A DNA stretch of 64,000 bases from Pseudomonas wenzhouensis (GTDB taxonomy: Bacteria; Pseudomonadota; Gammaproteobacteria; Pseudomonadales; Pseudomonadaceae): NCBI RefSeq assembly GCF_021029445.1, contig NZ_CP072610.1, positions 3,596,001-3,660,000 on the forward strand, in the 5' to 3' direction. A program made the translations under genes and the position numbers. Shown in pieces: positions 1-14,824 of this stretch. Each line of letters starts with the position of its first letter. Positions within the stretch are counted from its first letter, which is position 1. The notes under the pieces were generated by a model that saw nothing but the letters and a program-made list of their open reading frames with translations, was not told where the DNA came from and did no database searches.

Positions 1-156
1 ACAATCATCGATCAGGATGCCGTCGGCTTTATCGATATAGACACGCAGCAGCGAATGACGCCCCTGCGACAGGAACTCGATGCCCCAGCATTGATAACCG
101 AGCGCTTCGATTACCGGGGCCAACAAGGCCTGCAACTGTTCTAGCTTGCTCGACAC
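1..156 (-). CDS. rimP: Ribosome maturation factor RimP (N-terminal part)
   Basis: The first 52 codons of RimP run off the left edge of the window. The start is a GTG at 156; the peptide begins [20 protein letters not shown] and continues with the conserved [19 protein letters not shown] block. RimP binds the 30S subunit and helps its late assembly. The gene follows two tRNA genes and two terminators in the same direction, the usual gammaproteobacterial arrangement leading into nusA-infB, which would lie outside the window. Identification is firm although only the N-terminus is visible. Confidence 0.9.
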   Translation of the reverse strand, partial: MSSKLEQLQALLAPVIEALGYQCWGIEFLSQGRHSLLRVYIDKADGILIDDC

Positions 157-184
157 TTAACGGCCCTCGTGCATGCTGTGCAAA

Positions 185-207
185 TAAAAAATGGGCGAAA
201 CGCCCAT
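185..207 (-). terminator. Intrinsic terminator upstream of rimP
   Basis: A 7-bp perfect stem (191-197 with 201-207, loop of 3) is followed in the minus direction by a run of six T (complement of 185-190). It ends transcription from the tRNA genes about 30 bp before the rimP start, so rimP probably has its own promoter or depends on readthrough. Confidence 0.75.
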
Positions 208-252
208 CCCGTCAGTCCGCCATGAATCAGCAGACACTGTGTTTCAGCTAAC

Positions 253-273
253 AAAAAGCCCCTGAAAAGGGGC
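253..273 (-). terminator. Intrinsic terminator after tRNA-fMet
   Basis: A 6-bp GC-rich stem (258-263 with 268-273, loop GAAA on the plus strand) is followed in the minus direction by five T. It lies 10 bp beyond the CCA end of the initiator tRNA gene. Confidence 0.75.
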
Positions 274-282
274 CTCTGAAAC

Positions 283-359
<77 letters not shown>

Positions 360-421
360 TCAAAGCTGGGCCGGAATTATACGGCTACCCACTGACAAGG
401 GTCAACCCAACACTCCAGCAA

Positions 422-452
422 CAAGAAAGCCCGCGAACAGCGGGCTTTCTTG
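422..452 (-). terminator. Long hairpin between tRNA-Leu and tRNA-fMet
   Basis: There is a 13-bp perfect stem (422-434 with 440-452) around a 5-nt loop, with GC core and AAGAAAG/CTTTCTT flanks. On the minus strand the stem ends in CTTTCTTGTT, a modest T tract, so it could terminate or be a processing hairpin separating the two tRNAs. Confidence 0.6.
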
Positions 453-456
453 AGTA

Positions 457-542
457 TGGTACCGAGGAGGGGACTCGAACCCCTACAGCCTATGGCCACT
501 ACCACCTCAAGGTAGCGTGTATACCAATTTCACCACCTCGGC
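457..542 (-). tRNA. tRNA-Leu (GAG)
   Basis: This 86-nt gene includes an encoded CCA. The acceptor stem is GCCGAGG / CCTCGGT, with a long type II variable arm. The anticodon stem-loop is CTACC-TTGAGGT-GGTAG, giving anticodon GAG. It sits 7 bp downstream of the secG stop on the same strand, the standard secG-leuU arrangement. Confidence 0.95.
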
Positions 543-549
543 AAAACGG

Positions 550-927
550 TTACTGCCCTGGAGCCTCCGGCACATCCGAAGCATCGGATGCAGGAGCTTG
601 CTCTTCGAGCACCGGCACGTCTTCGACGACCGGATTTTGTTGAACTTCCAGAACCGCTGGATCTGGAAGACCAACCTGTGTCAGCGCATCAGCTTTCTCT
701 TTAGCAAAGTACGCTAAACCCAAGCTGGTAATGAAAAAAGCTGCGGCAAGTATACCAGTAAACTTACTCAGAAAGGTAGAGGAACCTTGGCTTCCGAATA
801 CAGTTGCCGAAGCACCCGAACCGAACGACGCACCTGCGTCAGCGCCTTTACCCTGCTGCAACAGCACCAGCACCACAATCCCGATCGCACCCAGCAGGTG
901 CAGAACAACAATGACTGTTTCCAGCAT
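550..927 (-). CDS. secG: Preprotein translocase subunit SecG
   Basis: SecG is the small inner-membrane partner of SecYE that assists SecA-driven export. The 125-residue product begins [16 protein letters not shown] and has two membrane segments at about residues 2-23 and 52-74. Between them is the conserved glycine-rich [14 protein letters not shown] loop. The C-terminal ~40 residues are acidic and proline-rich, a variable tail, so the protein is slightly longer than the E. coli one. The start lies 3 bp after the tpiA stop, so the two are probably co-transcribed. Confidence 0.95.
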   Translation of the reverse strand: MLETVIVVLHLLGAIGIVVLVLLQQGKGADAGASFGSGASATVFGSQGSSTFLSKFTGILAAAFFITSLGLAYFAKEKADALTQVGLPDPAVLEVQQNPVVEDVPVLEEQAPASDASDVPEAPGQ

Positions 928-930
928 TCT

Positions 931-1686
931 TCAGTTTCCTGCAGCGCGACAGATCGCACCGAATTCATCCGCATTCAGAGAGGCTCCACCCACAAGCCCC
1001 CCATCGATATCCTGCATGCCGAACAACTCGGCTGCACTGGCGGCCTTTACACTGCCGCCATAAAGAATTCTCAAACCAGCCGCGACACCAGCATCGAAGT
1101 GCGCAGCCTGCGCACGGATCGCGGCGTGCACTTCCTGAGCCTGCTCAGGCGTGGCGGTCAGTCCGGTACCAATAGCCCAGACAGGCTCATAGGCAACCAC
1201 CGCACCGCTCAGCGACTCGACACCCAGAGCATCGATCACTGCGGCCAACTGGCCACCCACCACATCCAGCGTCGTATTCGCCTCACGCTGCTCGCGTGTT
1301 TCACCGAGGCAAAGCACTGGAATCAATCCAGCTGCCTGCACGGCTGCAAACTTGCGAACGACCGCTTCATCACTTTCGCCCAGAATCAGACGACGCTCGG
1401 AGTGACCGACCAGCACAAACTCGCAACCCACATCGACCAACTGACTCGTCGCCAACTCACCGGTCAAGGCGCCCTGCTCCACTTGCGCCGCGCAATCTTG
1501 CGCCCCAACCTTCACCGCCTTACCACTCAAGCCTTGAACAGCCTGGGCGATATGCAAGCTCGAGGGGAAAACCGCGACATCAATGTCAGCAGGCAACACC
1601 TGCTGACTCAGCCCTTCGATCAGCTCTGTGACGCTGGCGCGGGTACCGTGCATTTTCCAGTTACCTGCAACCAAGGGGCGACGCAT
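931..1686 (-). CDS. tpiA: Triose-phosphate isomerase
   Basis: TpiA interconverts dihydroxyacetone phosphate and glyceraldehyde-3-phosphate in the cytoplasm. The 251-residue length fits the family. Catalytic residues are visible: Lys11 in GNWKMHG, His95 in VGHSERR and Glu167 in [11 protein letters not shown]. The phosphate-binding YGGSVK loop lies near the C-terminus. It sits in the conserved ftsH-folP-glmM-tpiA-secG cluster, 65 bp after glmM. Confidence 0.97.
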   Translation of the reverse strand: MRRPLVAGNWKMHGTRASVTELIEGLSQQVLPADIDVAVFPSSLHIAQAVQGLSGKAVKVGAQDCAAQVEQGALTGELATSQLVDVGCEFVLVGHSERRLILGESDEAVVRKFAAVQAAGLIPVLCLGETREQREANTTLDVVGGQLAAVIDALGVESLSGAVVAYEPVWAIGTGLTATPEQAQEVHAAIRAQAAHFDAGVAAGLRILYGGSVKAASAAELFGMQDIDGGLVGGASLNADEFGAICRAAGN

Positions 1687-1751
1687 GCCTTACCTCGTCG
1701 ATCAAAGAGGGCGCAGATGTTACCCAAGAGCCATGCGCGTAGCAAGCGCAA

Positions 1752-3089
1752 TCATGCACAGACTTCCGCAACAATCTTAGCCAATTCATCGGCATAGCTG
1801 CGCACGGCAGCTTCGTCATCACCTTCGACCATCACGCGCAGAAGAGGCTCGGTACCGGACTTGCGCAGCAACACGCGACCACGCCCAGCCATACGCTCGG
1901 TAACACGCGCACAGGCCTCTTTCACCGAAGGATGCTCAAGCGGATCGAGCTCACCGGAAAAGCGCACATTGATCAGCACCTGCGGGCACTTCTTGACGCC
2001 CATGCGCGCCTCGGCCAGCGATTGATCACGACGCTTGAGCGCCACCAGCACCTGCAGCGCAGCAATGATGGCATCCCCCGTGGTGGTGTGCTGGAAGCAC
2101 ACCAGATGCCCGGAATTTTCCCCACCGAGCAACCAGTTGCGGGCCATCAGCTCGGCGATCACATAACGATCACCAACCTTGGCCCGCACAAAGGGGATGT
2201 TCAACTCGGCCAGCGCCAACTCCAGCCCCAGGTTACTCATCAAGGTACCGACCACGCCGCCATGCAGGCGCCCGCGCTCCTGCAAATCACGGGCGATGAT
2301 GAACAGCAGCTCATCACCATCGACCACAGTCCCCGTGTGATCGACCATCAATACGCGGTCGGCATCACCATCGAAGGCAATGCCAAGGTCAGCACCCTGC
2401 GCGAGAACCTCGGCCTGCAGCCCGGCGATATGCGTCGAACCGCACTCATGGTTGATATTGAGGCCGTCCGGCTGCGCCGCCATGACCTTGACTTCAGCCC
2501 CCAGCTCGCGAAATACGCTGGGAGCAACCTTGTAGGCGGCGCCATGGGCGCAGTCGACGACGATTTTCAGGTGCTTGAAGTTGGTACCCGTAGGTACGCT
2601 GCCCTTGCAGAATTCGATATAGCGGCCGGACGCATCGTTGATGCGCGATGCCTTGCCAATGGCAGCAGACTCCACCACGGTCATCGGCTGGTCGAGCAGC
2701 TCCTCGATCATCAGTTCCACATCATCAGGCAGCTTGGTGCCCTCGCTCGAAAAGAACTTGATGCCGTTGTCGTCGTGCGGATTGTGCGAAGCGCTGATGA
2801 CGATGCCGGCATCAGCCTGAAAAGTCCGCGTCAGATACGCAATGGCCGGCGTTGGCATCGGCCCGAGCAACTGTACGTCAGCGCCCGCTGCAGCCAGACC
2901 CGCCTCAAGGGCAGACTCGAACATGTAGCCGGAAATGCGCGTGTCCTTACCGATCAGGATGCGGCACTTGCCCTGCTTGCGAAACGCCATGCCGGCAGCC
3001 CAGCCGAGCTTGAGCATAAAATCCGGGGTGATGGGGTACTGCCCGACGCGACCCCGAATACCGTCGGTGCCGAAGTACTTTCTAGCCAT
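1752..3089 (-). CDS. glmM: Phosphoglucosamine mutase
   Basis: GlmM converts glucosamine-6-phosphate to glucosamine-1-phosphate on the way to UDP-GlcNAc for peptidoglycan and LPS. The 445-residue product begins [13 protein letters not shown]. The active-site phosphoserine loop is [12 protein letters not shown] (Ser101). The metal-binding DGDADR motif is near residue 240 and the phosphate-binding [12 protein letters not shown] near 410. The gene lies 13 bp after folP, so it is probably in the same transcript. Confidence 0.97.
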   Translation of the reverse strand: MARKYFGTDGIRGRVGQYPITPDFMLKLGWAAGMAFRKQGKCRILIGKDTRISGYMFESALEAGLAAAGADVQLLGPMPTPAIAYLTRTFQADAGIVISASHNPHDDNGIKFFSSEGTKLPDDVELMIEELLDQPMTVVESAAIGKASRINDASGRYIEFCKGSVPTGTNFKHLKIVVDCAHGAAYKVAPSVFRELGAEVKVMAAQPDGLNINHECGSTHIAGLQAEVLAQGADLGIAFDGDADRVLMVDHTGTVVDGDELLFIIARDLQERGRLHGGVVGTLMSNLGLELALAELNIPFVRAKVGDRYVIAELMARNWLLGGENSGHLVCFQHTTTGDAIIAALQVLVALKRRDQSLAEARMGVKKCPQVLINVRFSGELDPLEHPSVKEACARVTERMAGRGRVLLRKSGTEPLLRVMVEGDDEAAVRSYADELAKIVAEVCA

Positions 3090-3102
3090 AACGCTTTCCT
3101 TG

Positions 3103-3954
3103 TTATTGCGCTGCCTCGACCGCAGCGATCATGCGCACCACATCGACCGTTTCAGCAACGTCGTGCACACGCAGAATATGTGCGCCCTTGGTCAGGGCCA
3201 GTGCCGCCAATCCCAGGCTCCCGTAGAGACGCTCGCCAACCTCATGACCGAGCACCTTGCCGATCATGCTTTTGCGCGAAACACCCACCAACAAGGGACG
3301 CCCAAGGGCTGAAAGCTCATGCATGCGCCTGAACAAGGCCAGATTGTGCTCCAGGGTCTTGGCGAAGCCAAAGCCTGGATCGAGCACGATCCGCTCGGCG
3401 GGAATACCGGCTGTCGCGCACGCTGCCATGCGCTCGACAAGAAAATCACGCACCTCGCTGACGATGTCCGGGTACTGCGGATTGTCCTGCATGTTGCCCG
3501 GCTCACCGCGCATGTGCATCAGACACACAGGCAGACCGGTATCAGCGGCCGCATCAAGAGCGCCATCGCGCTGCAACGAGCGCACGTCATTGATCAGCCC
3601 CGCGCCCACTCGCGCACTTTCGCGCATGACGGCCGGAGTCGAGGTATCCACGGAGATGATCACGTCCAGATTACGCGCAATGACCTCGACCACGGGCACG
3701 ACCCGCTCCAGCTCCTCGGTCGGCGAAACGGCACGGGCGCCTGGGCGAGTCGACTCGCCCCCTACATCGATCAGCGTCGCACCAGCAGCAACCATCTGCT
3801 CGGCATGACGCAGCGCTGCATCGCGCGCGACGAAGCGACCACCATCGGAAAAGGAATCAGGCGTGACATTGAGGATGCCCATCACCTGCGGACGGGACAA
3901 ATCAAGAAGCCGGCTGCCACAGGGCAGCCGGCTTGGGTGTTGCTGCTGGGACAT
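3103..3954 (-). CDS. folP: Dihydropteroate synthase
   Basis: FolP joins p-aminobenzoate to hydroxymethyl-dihydropterin pyrophosphate in folate synthesis and is the sulfonamide target. With the ATG at 3954 the protein has 283 residues and begins [14 protein letters not shown]. Both signatures are present: [16 protein letters not shown] near the N-terminus and [19 protein letters not shown] and GVSRKSMIG follow. An in-frame extension to 4086 would run into ftsH and is not used. It starts 7 bp after the ftsH stop. Confidence 0.95.
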   Translation of the reverse strand: MSQQQHPSRLPCGSRLLDLSRPQVMGILNVTPDSFSDGGRFVARDAALRHAEQMVAAGATLIDVGGESTRPGARAVSPTEELERVVPVVEVIARNLDVIISVDTSTPAVMRESARVGAGLINDVRSLQRDGALDAAADTGLPVCLMHMRGEPGNMQDNPQYPDIVSEVRDFLVERMAACATAGIPAERIVLDPGFGFAKTLEHNLALFRRMHELSALGRPLLVGVSRKSMIGKVLGHEVGERLYGSLGLAALALTKGAHILRVHDVAETVDVVRMIAAVEAAQ

Positions 3955-3961
3955 AGAAACC

Positions 3962-5884
<1,923 letters not shown>

Positions 5885-6048
5885 TTAGCTACCCTCTGAA
5901 GCAGGCCTCTTGGCGAAGCAGGCTTCCCATGACGACCAGTGATATACCGACCTAACTTACACCAAACGCCTGCATCCCGCAGGCACTGTCTGTAACCCTT
6001 TATGAGGTTTCCCACACTGAGACCGGCAGAGCAGGCCTCAGTTTCGTG

Positions 6049-6672
6049 TCATGCACCCCGAAAACCACGCGCCAGCAGGTACTGCTCGCGCGAGCGATCG
6101 CGCGACGACAGCGGCTTGCGCATCTGCACCTTGTCGAAGGTCTCGCGCACCTGCTTGTGATACGCATCGAAACCTTCGCCCTGGAAAATCTTGATCAGGA
6201 AATCGCCACCCGGGCGCAAAACCCGCCCAGCCAGATCCAGCGCCAGTTCGCACAGGTACATCGCGCGCGCCTGGTCGGCAGTCCTTACCCCACTCATATT
6301 GGGGGCCATATCGGAAATAACAAGGTCGACCGGATTTTCACCGATAGCCTCGAGAATCCGCGCGAACACCGCATCGTCGGTAAAATCGCCCTGAATGAAG
6401 GTAACGTCGGGGATGCTGTCCATTTCCAAGATGTCGGACGCGATCAGACGGCCCTTGTCGCCGATCACCCGGCTGGTGACCTGCGACCAGCCACCCGGCG
6501 CGGCACCAAGGTCGACCACGGTCATGCCGGGACGCAGGATGCGATCCTTCTCCTGGATTTCCAGCAACTTGTAGCTGGCGCGCGAACGATAGCCATCCTT
6601 CTGCGCCATCTTCACGTAAGGATCGTCGAAATGTTCTTTCAGCCAACGCTGGCTGGTCTTGGAACGTGCCAC
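6049..6672 (-). CDS. rlmE: 23S rRNA (uridine-2'-O)-methyltransferase RlmE (FtsJ)
   Basis: RlmE methylates U2552 of 23S rRNA late in 50S assembly. The 207-residue product has the SAM loop [14 protein letters not shown] at about 52-65. The K-D-K-E tetrad is visible at Lys35, Asp121 (SDMAPNMSG), Lys161 (LIKIFQG) and Glu196. The gene is 165 bp upstream of ftsH on the same strand and diverges from yhbY, the conserved rlmE/yhbY arrangement. Confidence 0.95.
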   Translation of the reverse strand: MARSKTSQRWLKEHFDDPYVKMAQKDGYRSRASYKLLEIQEKDRILRPGMTVVDLGAAPGGWSQVTSRVIGDKGRLIASDILEMDSIPDVTFIQGDFTDDAVFARILEAIGENPVDLVISDMAPNMSGVRTADQARAMYLCELALDLAGRVLRPGGDFLIKIFQGEGFDAYHKQVRETFDKVQMRKPLSSRDRSREQYLLARGFRGA

Positions 6673-6762
6673 TGAAACCTCGGATTCAACGGGTCATGAA
6701 TAACTGCGCGGGCTCGGGTAAGATAAGCGCCGTTTTCCTGACCGAATTAGGTACTGACGATT

Positions 6763-7074
6763 ATGCCGCTCACTCAAGAGCAGAAGAAACAATTCAAATC
6801 TATCGGCCACCACCTGAAACCTGTATTGATCGTGGCGGACAATGGTTTGACCGAGGGCGTACTGGCCGAACTGGATCGCGCCCTGAACGATCACGAGCTG
6901 ATCAAGGTACAACTGCGCCTCACCGAACGCGAGGATCGCCAGGCCGCCATCGCTGCCCTGTGCGCAAGTGGACGTGCCGAACTGGTTCAGTCGATTGGCA
7001 AGGTCGCCCTGCTCTATCGCAAGACCCCCAAGCCCAATCGCAACCTGTCCAACGTGATTCGTTACCAGGGCTGA
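6763..7074 (+). CDS. yhbY: YhbY-family ribosome-assembly RNA-binding protein
   Basis: A small (103 aa) CRM-domain RNA-binding protein of the YhbY/CRS1 family, associated with pre-50S ribosomes. It shows the family's N-terminal helix (LTQEQKKQFKSIGHHLKPV), a central NGLTEGVLAELDRAL segment and the C-terminal GKVALLYRKTPKPN block. It is transcribed away from rlmE across a 90-bp spacer. Confidence 0.93.
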   Translation: MPLTQEQKKQFKSIGHHLKPVLIVADNGLTEGVLAELDRALNDHELIKVQLRLTEREDRQAAIAALCASGRAELVQSIGKVALLYRKTPKPNRNLSNVIRYQG

Positions 7075-7100
7075 CGGCTGCGTGCAGCGCCTGTCAGACG

Positions 7101-7541
7101 TCAGGCGCCGCGCAATTTACCCGGAACGGGCTGCAGCACCAGTAACAGCCCGCAAAAGGCCATCACCAGATAGCTGAAACGCAGCAGGCGCTCAGCATCG
7201 GGCCAGTAACGCAGCACGGCAAAATAGCTCAGAGCCATGACCGCAACGGTCAACAACAACTGTCCGCGCATATCCCGCCAAAGACTCGATAAACCGTCAC
7301 TGCGCAACAGGGCAAAGGCCTGCAGCGCAATGCATACGGCTGTCATGCCAACCAGCAACGGCACCAGACGCGTAGCAATTTCCTCTACCAGCAGAGGCGC
7401 CAGGCCAATCTGGCCGATGGCCGGCAAAATGACGAACTGCAGCAACCACAAACCACCGACCCAGAGAGTCTGGGCCAGCTGCCAGCTAACGGCAGCGGCC
7501 CGCGACGGCTGCTGTGGCTTAGATGTGGCGGACTTCGACAA
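7101..7541 (-). CDS. Four-helix membrane protein, DUF4149-like
   Basis: This 146-residue protein has four predicted membrane helices at about 17-45, 55-78, 90-112 and 118-137. The first includes [19 protein letters not shown], a pattern I associate with DUF4149 proteins found next to greA in Pseudomonas. The start is a TTG at 7541 inside the last codons of greA (23-nt overlap); no ATG or GTG is available nearby, so translation is probably coupled to greA. Function unknown. Confidence 0.75.
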   Translation of the reverse strand: MSKSATSKPQQPSRAAAVSWQLAQTLWVGGLWLLQFVILPAIGQIGLAPLLVEEIATRLVPLLVGMTAVCIALQAFALLRSDGLSSLWRDMRGQLLLTVAVMALSYFAVLRYWPDAERLLRFSYLVMAFCGLLLVLQPVPGKLRGA

Positions 7542-7991
7542 TCTCGTACTCGATCAGGCCACTGGGGGTCTGCACTGCCACCACATCACCCTCATTCTTG
7601 CCGATCAGGGCACGAGCGATAGGTGAACCGACAGAGATCTTACCCTGCTTGATGTCGGCTTCGTCTTCGCCAACGATCTGGTAGGTCACGCTTTCGTCAG
7701 TCTCGACGTTGGCGATTTCCACCGTGGTACCGAAGATCACCTTGCCGGTGTGTTCGATGGTGGTGACATCGATGATCACCGCGTTCTGCAGACGACCCTC
7801 GATATCACGCACACGCGCCTCGACCATGCCCTGCTCTTCACGCGCGGCGTGGTATTCGGCGTTTTCCTTGAGATCGCCCAGTTCACGCGCCTCGGCAATC
7901 GCCTGGCTCAGTGCGGGACGACGCACCTTGGTCAGGTGCGCCAGCTCTTCTTCCAGGGCACGAGCGCCCTGGACGGTCATGGGGTACTTGT

Positions 7992-7995
<4 letters not shown>
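7519..7995 (-). CDS. greA: Transcription elongation factor GreA
   Basis: GreA enters the RNA polymerase secondary channel and stimulates transcript cleavage in stalled complexes. The 158-residue length is standard. The N-terminal coiled coil contains the acidic tip region [16 protein letters not shown], and the C-terminal domain includes [17 protein letters not shown]. Its start overlaps the carB stop by 4 nt (ATGA type), so carA-carB-greA form a translationally coupled operon. Confidence 0.97.
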
Positions 7996-11213
<3,218 letters not shown>

Positions 11214-11249
11214 TTTCTTACTCTCGAATCCTTGGGTCAGTCGGCAGGC

Positions 11250-12398
11250 TTAGCGGCGCTTGGCCATGGCTTCGATGAAGCGGTCGAACAATGGAGCCAC
11301 ATCGTGCGGGCCGGGGCTGGCCTCGGGGTGACCCTGGAAGCTGAAAGCGTCCTTGTCGGTACGCTCGATGCCCTGCAGGGTGCCGTCGAACAGCGACTTG
11401 TGGATCGGCCGCACATTGCTCGGCAGGCTGCTCTCGTCCACGGCAAAACCGTGGTTCTGGCTGGTGATCATCACCACGCCCGTGTCGAGATCCTGTACCG
11501 GGTGGTTGGCGCCGTGGTGGCCGTGGCCCATCTTCAGGGTCTTGGCGCCGGAGGCCAGGGCCAGCAGTTGGTGGCCGAGGCAGATGCCGAACACCGGAAT
11601 ATCAGTCTCGAGAATTTCCTTGATCGCCTTGATCGCGTAGTCGCACGGCTCAGGATCGCCCGGACCGTTGGAGAGGAACACACCATCGGGATTCAGCGCC
11701 AGCACGTCACTGGCCGGAGTCTGTGCCGGTACCACGGTCAGGCGGCAGCCACGAGCAACCAGCATGCGCAGGATGTTCAGCTTGACGCCGTAGTCATAGG
11801 CAACCACGTGGTACGGCAGCTCGGCAGCAGCGACTTCCGGGTGGCTGTCGTTTTCCAGATTCCACACGCTGGAGCGCCATTCGTATGGCTTGTCGCAGGT
11901 GACTTCCTTGGCCAGATCCATGCCCTTGAGGCCGGGGAAGCTGCGCGCCAGTTCCAGGGCCTTTTCTTCGGTGGCATCGTCACCGACCAGAATGCAGCCG
12001 TTCTGCGAGCCTTTCTCACGCAGGATGCGGGTCAGGCGACGCGTGTCGATACCGGCGATGGCGACGGTGCCATTTTCCTTCAGGTACTCATCGAGCGGTT
12101 GCTTGTCGCGCCAGTTGCTGGAAATCAGCGGCAGGTCGCGAATGATCAGGCCAGCGGCCCAGACGCGGTTGGACTCGGCATCTTCCGGCGTGGTGCCGGT
12201 GTTGCCGATGTGCGGGTAAGTCAGGGTAACGATCTGCTGGGCATAGGATGGATCGGTAAGGATTTCCTGATAGCCGGTCATGGCGGTGTTGAACACCACC
12301 TCTCCGATCGTCTGGCCATCGGCCCCGATGGAATCGCCGCGAAAAATGCTGCCGTCAGCAAGGGCCAAAATGGCAGGTTTGGGGGCTGGCTTAGTCAA
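11250..12398 (-). CDS. carA: Carbamoyl-phosphate synthase small chain
   Basis: CarA is the glutaminase subunit that passes ammonia to CarB. The C-terminal class I amidotransferase domain has the nucleophile Cys in [13 protein letters not shown] and the His/Glu pair in [11 protein letters not shown]. The start is taken as TTG at 12398, giving [17 protein letters not shown] and 382 residues, because GGAGG lies 5 nt upstream. An in-frame ATG at 12431 would add 11 residues without a good ribosome site. The gene is 36 bp upstream of carB. A strong hairpin lies 45 bp before the start codon. Confidence 0.95.
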   Translation of the reverse strand: MTKPAPKPAILALADGSIFRGDSIGADGQTIGEVVFNTAMTGYQEILTDPSYAQQIVTLTYPHIGNTGTTPEDAESNRVWAAGLIIRDLPLISSNWRDKQPLDEYLKENGTVAIAGIDTRRLTRILREKGSQNGCILVGDDATEEKALELARSFPGLKGMDLAKEVTCDKPYEWRSSVWNLENDSHPEVAAAELPYHVVAYDYGVKLNILRMLVARGCRLTVVPAQTPASDVLALNPDGVFLSNGPGDPEPCDYAIKAIKEILETDIPVFGICLGHQLLALASGAKTLKMGHGHHGANHPVQDLDTGVVMITSQNHGFAVDESSLPSNVRPIHKSLFDGTLQGIERTDKDAFSFQGHPEASPGPHDVAPLFDRFIEAMAKRR

Positions 12399-12442
12399 GA
12401 AGACCTCCGTCTCGATCAAGGCTTGAAGCAAACGCAGGTTGT

Positions 12443-12482
12443 AAAAAAGCGGGATGACGTGTGAAGGTCATCCCGCTTTTTT
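12443..12482. terminator. 16-bp perfect terminator hairpin just upstream of carA
   Basis: A6-GCGGGATGAC (12443-12458) pairs perfectly with GTCATCCCGC-T6 (12467-12482) around an 8-nt loop. It works as an intrinsic terminator in either direction. In the carA direction the T6 tract ends about 45 bp before the carA TTG. It could therefore be the terminator of dapB-side transcription or a leader attenuator of carAB. Confidence 0.85.
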
Positions 12483-12503
12483 ATTTGAGCCATTCTGCGT
12501 AAC

Positions 12504-12523
12504 TTTTAGTGGACACACTAAAA
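12504..12523. promoter_or_regulatory. 8-bp inverted repeat next to the restriction-modification genes
   Basis: TTTTAGTG (12504-12511) and CACTAAAA (12516-12523) form a perfect inverted repeat with spacer GACA. There is no T tract, so it is not a typical terminator. It lies between the carA terminator and the methyltransferase gene and could be an operator or part of the cassette end. Its function is not shown by the sequence. Confidence 0.4.
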
Positions 12524-12590
12524 CAGGAAGCCTACAGGAAAACCCTCGAAATCGAAAGGCGCAAAGACCAAAAAGGCTTTCACTCCCACC

Positions 12591-12639
12591 ATGGTTTTCC
12601 CAGCTCAGGGTTGACAGCTACAAGATGCCGGGAAACCAT
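12591..12639 (+). promoter_or_regulatory. Possible methyltransferase promoter inside an inverted repeat
   Basis: A consensus -35 TTGACA stands at 12611-12616; the matching -10 at 17-18 bp is weak. Two imperfectly inverted arms flank it: ATGGTTTTCCC (12591-12601) and GGGAAACCAT (12630-12639), complementary apart from one bulged A. Methyltransferases with an N-terminal helix-turn-helix often repress their own promoter through such a site; here that is inference. Confidence 0.35.
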
Positions 12640-12675
12640 TGGTACCTCCTGCAGGTTTCGTATGAGAAACCCCAC

Positions 12676-14088
12676 ATGAGTACCAAGCTCAGCATCGAAG
12701 AAGCGGCGCGCCAGCTTCAGATAAGCCCGCAGCGCACCCGAACGCTCTGCAGAACCCAACTGCTTGACGCAGAGCGAGTCGGCAAGACCTGGATAATCGA
12801 CCCGCAAAGCGTGACCCAATACGGATTGAAAACAGCACACATGATTGCAGAGGATCATCCTGCCTATCACGCGCCCAAGCGCGACAAGAACGCCCCCATC
12901 GCCCTGAGCTTCTTTTCCGGCGCCATGGGGCTTGATCTGGGCATGGAAAAGGCCGGTTTCGATATCCGCCTGGCCTGCGAGTTCGACAAATACTGCCGCC
13001 AGACCATCGCCCTGAATCGCCCCAATACGGCGCTGTTAGGCGACATCAATACCTGCACGGCCGAGCAGGTGATCGAGGCTGCCGGCGTTTCTCGTGAAGA
13101 AATCGACGTCATTATCGGTGGCCCTCCCTGCCAAGCGTTCAGCACCGCAGGAAAGCGCAAAGCGTTTAATGACGAGCGCGGCAATGCTTTCTTGAAGTTT
13201 ATCGACCTGGCCCTGGAGATCAGGCCACCCTACATCGTGATCGAGAACGTGCGCGGCCTGCTGTCTTGCCCGATGGATCACCGTCCGCATGATCAACGTG
13301 GCCCGGACTTCCCGGATCTTTCCCTAGACGAGATGAAAGGCGGCGCACTCAACTTCGTGCTGAGCAAATTGAGCAACGCCGGCTACGCCAGCTCGTTCAA
13401 CCTTTACAACTCGGCCAACTTCGGCACCCCGCAAATTCGTGAGCGCGTCATAATCATCTGCTCACGGGACGGGAAAACAGCGCCATTTCTCACCCCAACG
13501 CATAGCGAAGATGGTGCCTTGGGGTTACCAACCTGGCGCACCGTACGCCAAGCACTTGAAGGGCTCAACAACCATCACCACCTTAGCTTCCCGGAAAAGC
13601 GCTTGCGCTTCTACCGCCTGCTCAAAGCTGGACAGAACTGGCGTGATCTTGCCCCGGATCTGCAGCGCGAAGCGCTAGGCAAATCCTTCTTCTCAGGAGG
13701 CGGCAAGACCGGCTTTTTGCGCCGCCTTGCCTGGGACAAGCCATCACCGACACTGGTGACGCACCCCGCCATGCCGGCAACGGATCTGGCGCATCCGGAA
13801 GCGGATCGCCCGCTGTCGATCGAGGAATACAAACGAATCCAGGAGTTTCCAGATGACTGGCAACTGGCTGGCCCACTCATTCAACAATACAAGCAGGTCG
13901 GCAATGCCGTACCGATCAGTCTGGGCCATGCCGTCGGAAAACTGCTACGAGACCTGCTTGCAGGCAAGGCGCAGGAAGCGCCACGCAGTTTCCGCTTCTC
14001 GCGCTACCAGGCCACCTGCCATGACGAATGGCGCAAGGCGTTCGAGCAACAACGGCGCAAGACCCAGCTCGAACTGGCAATTGGCTGA
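12676..14088 (+). CDS. Type II DNA (cytosine-5)-methyltransferase with N-terminal HTH
   Basis: A 470-residue C5-cytosine methyltransferase. From the ATG at 12676 the first ~60 residues (STKLSIEEAARQLQISPQRT onward) form a small helix-turn-helix. Then come motif I (LSFFSGAMGLDLGMEKAGF), motif IV with the catalytic Cys (GGPPCQAFSTAGKR), motif VI (ENVRGL), motif VIII (TPQIRERV) and motif X (QVGNAVP). It is tail to tail with the presumed partner nuclease, 4 bp away. The pair interrupts the usual dapB-carA neighbourhood. An upstream in-frame ATG at 12625 is possible. Target sequence unknown. Confidence 0.93.
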   Translation: MSTKLSIEEAARQLQISPQRTRTLCRTQLLDAERVGKTWIIDPQSVTQYGLKTAHMIAEDHPAYHAPKRDKNAPIALSFFSGAMGLDLGMEKAGFDIRLACEFDKYCRQTIALNRPNTALLGDINTCTAEQVIEAAGVSREEIDVIIGGPPCQAFSTAGKRKAFNDERGNAFLKFIDLALEIRPPYIVIENVRGLLSCPMDHRPHDQRGPDFPDLSLDEMKGGALNFVLSKLSNAGYASSFNLYNSANFGTPQIRERVIIICSRDGKTAPFLTPTHSEDGALGLPTWRTVRQALEGLNNHHHLSFPEKRLRFYRLLKAGQNWRDLAPDLQREALGKSFFSGGGKTGFLRRLAWDKPSPTLVTHPAMPATDLAHPEADRPLSIEEYKRIQEFPDDWQLAGPLIQQYKQVGNAVPISLGHAVGKLLRDLLAGKAQEAPRSFRFSRYQATCHDEWRKAFEQQRRKTQLELAIG

Positions 14089-14092
14089 AACC

Positions 14093-14824
14093 TCAGGCCT
14101 CTGAATTGAAACGCAGCAGGCGCGTCCAGTCGATGGCACCCTGCTCGTCGCAAAATTCAAGGGTAAATTCACGGGTAAATTTGTTGATCATCTGCCCGTA
14201 GTTTTCGGCGAACTCGTCATTGCGCTCGCGCGCCTTGAAGCCCAGCGGCTCGATCAGCTCAACATAAAGCTGATCGTCACCCGAGATAAACGACCAGAAA
14301 CGTTGGCCGCAGTACTTGTAGTAGCTGCCTTTGTCCGGGTTGTTGTCGCGACCATAACAGCAGCCATTGACGGCCACCACCTGCAACCCCGAGTTCCCCG
14401 TTCGCAAGGTGCGCTGCGCTGTCAGAAAATTGGTCTTCATCTGACCGATCTGGGAGCTATTACCCCAGTTCGGACCAGACTTGATAGCCACGATATAGCG
14501 CCTTCCGTCCCGGTCGAACTCGAGGTCAACACCGGTGATCCCGGACTTCCAGCCACCATAGACCTGGCCATTGATAAAAATGGCTAGCCCTTCGATCCAG
14601 TCACCGAAAAGAGTCTCCTCATTGGAGGAGATATGCGCATCCACGATACCGCGAATGATCTGTTCAGCAGTCAGTACATACTTGGCCCTATACATATAGG
14701 GATTCTTGCGCTTCAGGACATCCTTGAGTTTCAGGCGCCCCAGACTGGCAATACGCTTCTCATGAAAAGAACCGATATTCAACTCGACGTAGCGGGCGAC
14801 ATCATCCAGCTTCAAAGGCGTCAT
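14093..14824 (-). CDS. Type II restriction endonuclease (PmeII/TdeIII-like, tentative)
   Basis: This 243-residue protein is convergent with the methyltransferase and reads as its restriction partner. The core GVDLEFDRDGRRYIVAIKSG has the spacing of a PD-(D/E)xK nuclease (Asp, then xxK in AIKSG). It is followed by PNWGNSSQI and VNGCCYGRDNNPDKG, blocks I associate with the family annotated as PmeII-type restriction endonucleases. The start is the ATG at 14824; an in-frame ATG at 14845 lacks a ribosome site. Family name by memory only; the nuclease role is well supported by the pairing. Confidence 0.82.
   Translation of the reverse strand: MTPLKLDDVARYVELNIGSFHEKRIASLGRLKLKDVLKRKNPYMYRAKYVLTAEQIIRGIVDAHISSNEETLFGDWIEGLAIFINGQVYGGWKSGITGVDLEFDRDGRRYIVAIKSGPNWGNSSQIGQMKTNFLTAQRTLRTGNSGLQVVAVNGCCYGRDNNPDKGSYYKYCGQRFWSFISGDDQLYVELIEPLGFKARERNDEFAENYGQMINKFTREFTLEFCDEQGAIDWTRLLRFNSEA

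Noticed and set aside
12399..12431. ATG start for carA at 12431
   Set aside because: No ribosome site, whereas the TTG at 12398 has GGAGG at 5 nt and gives the family N-terminus.
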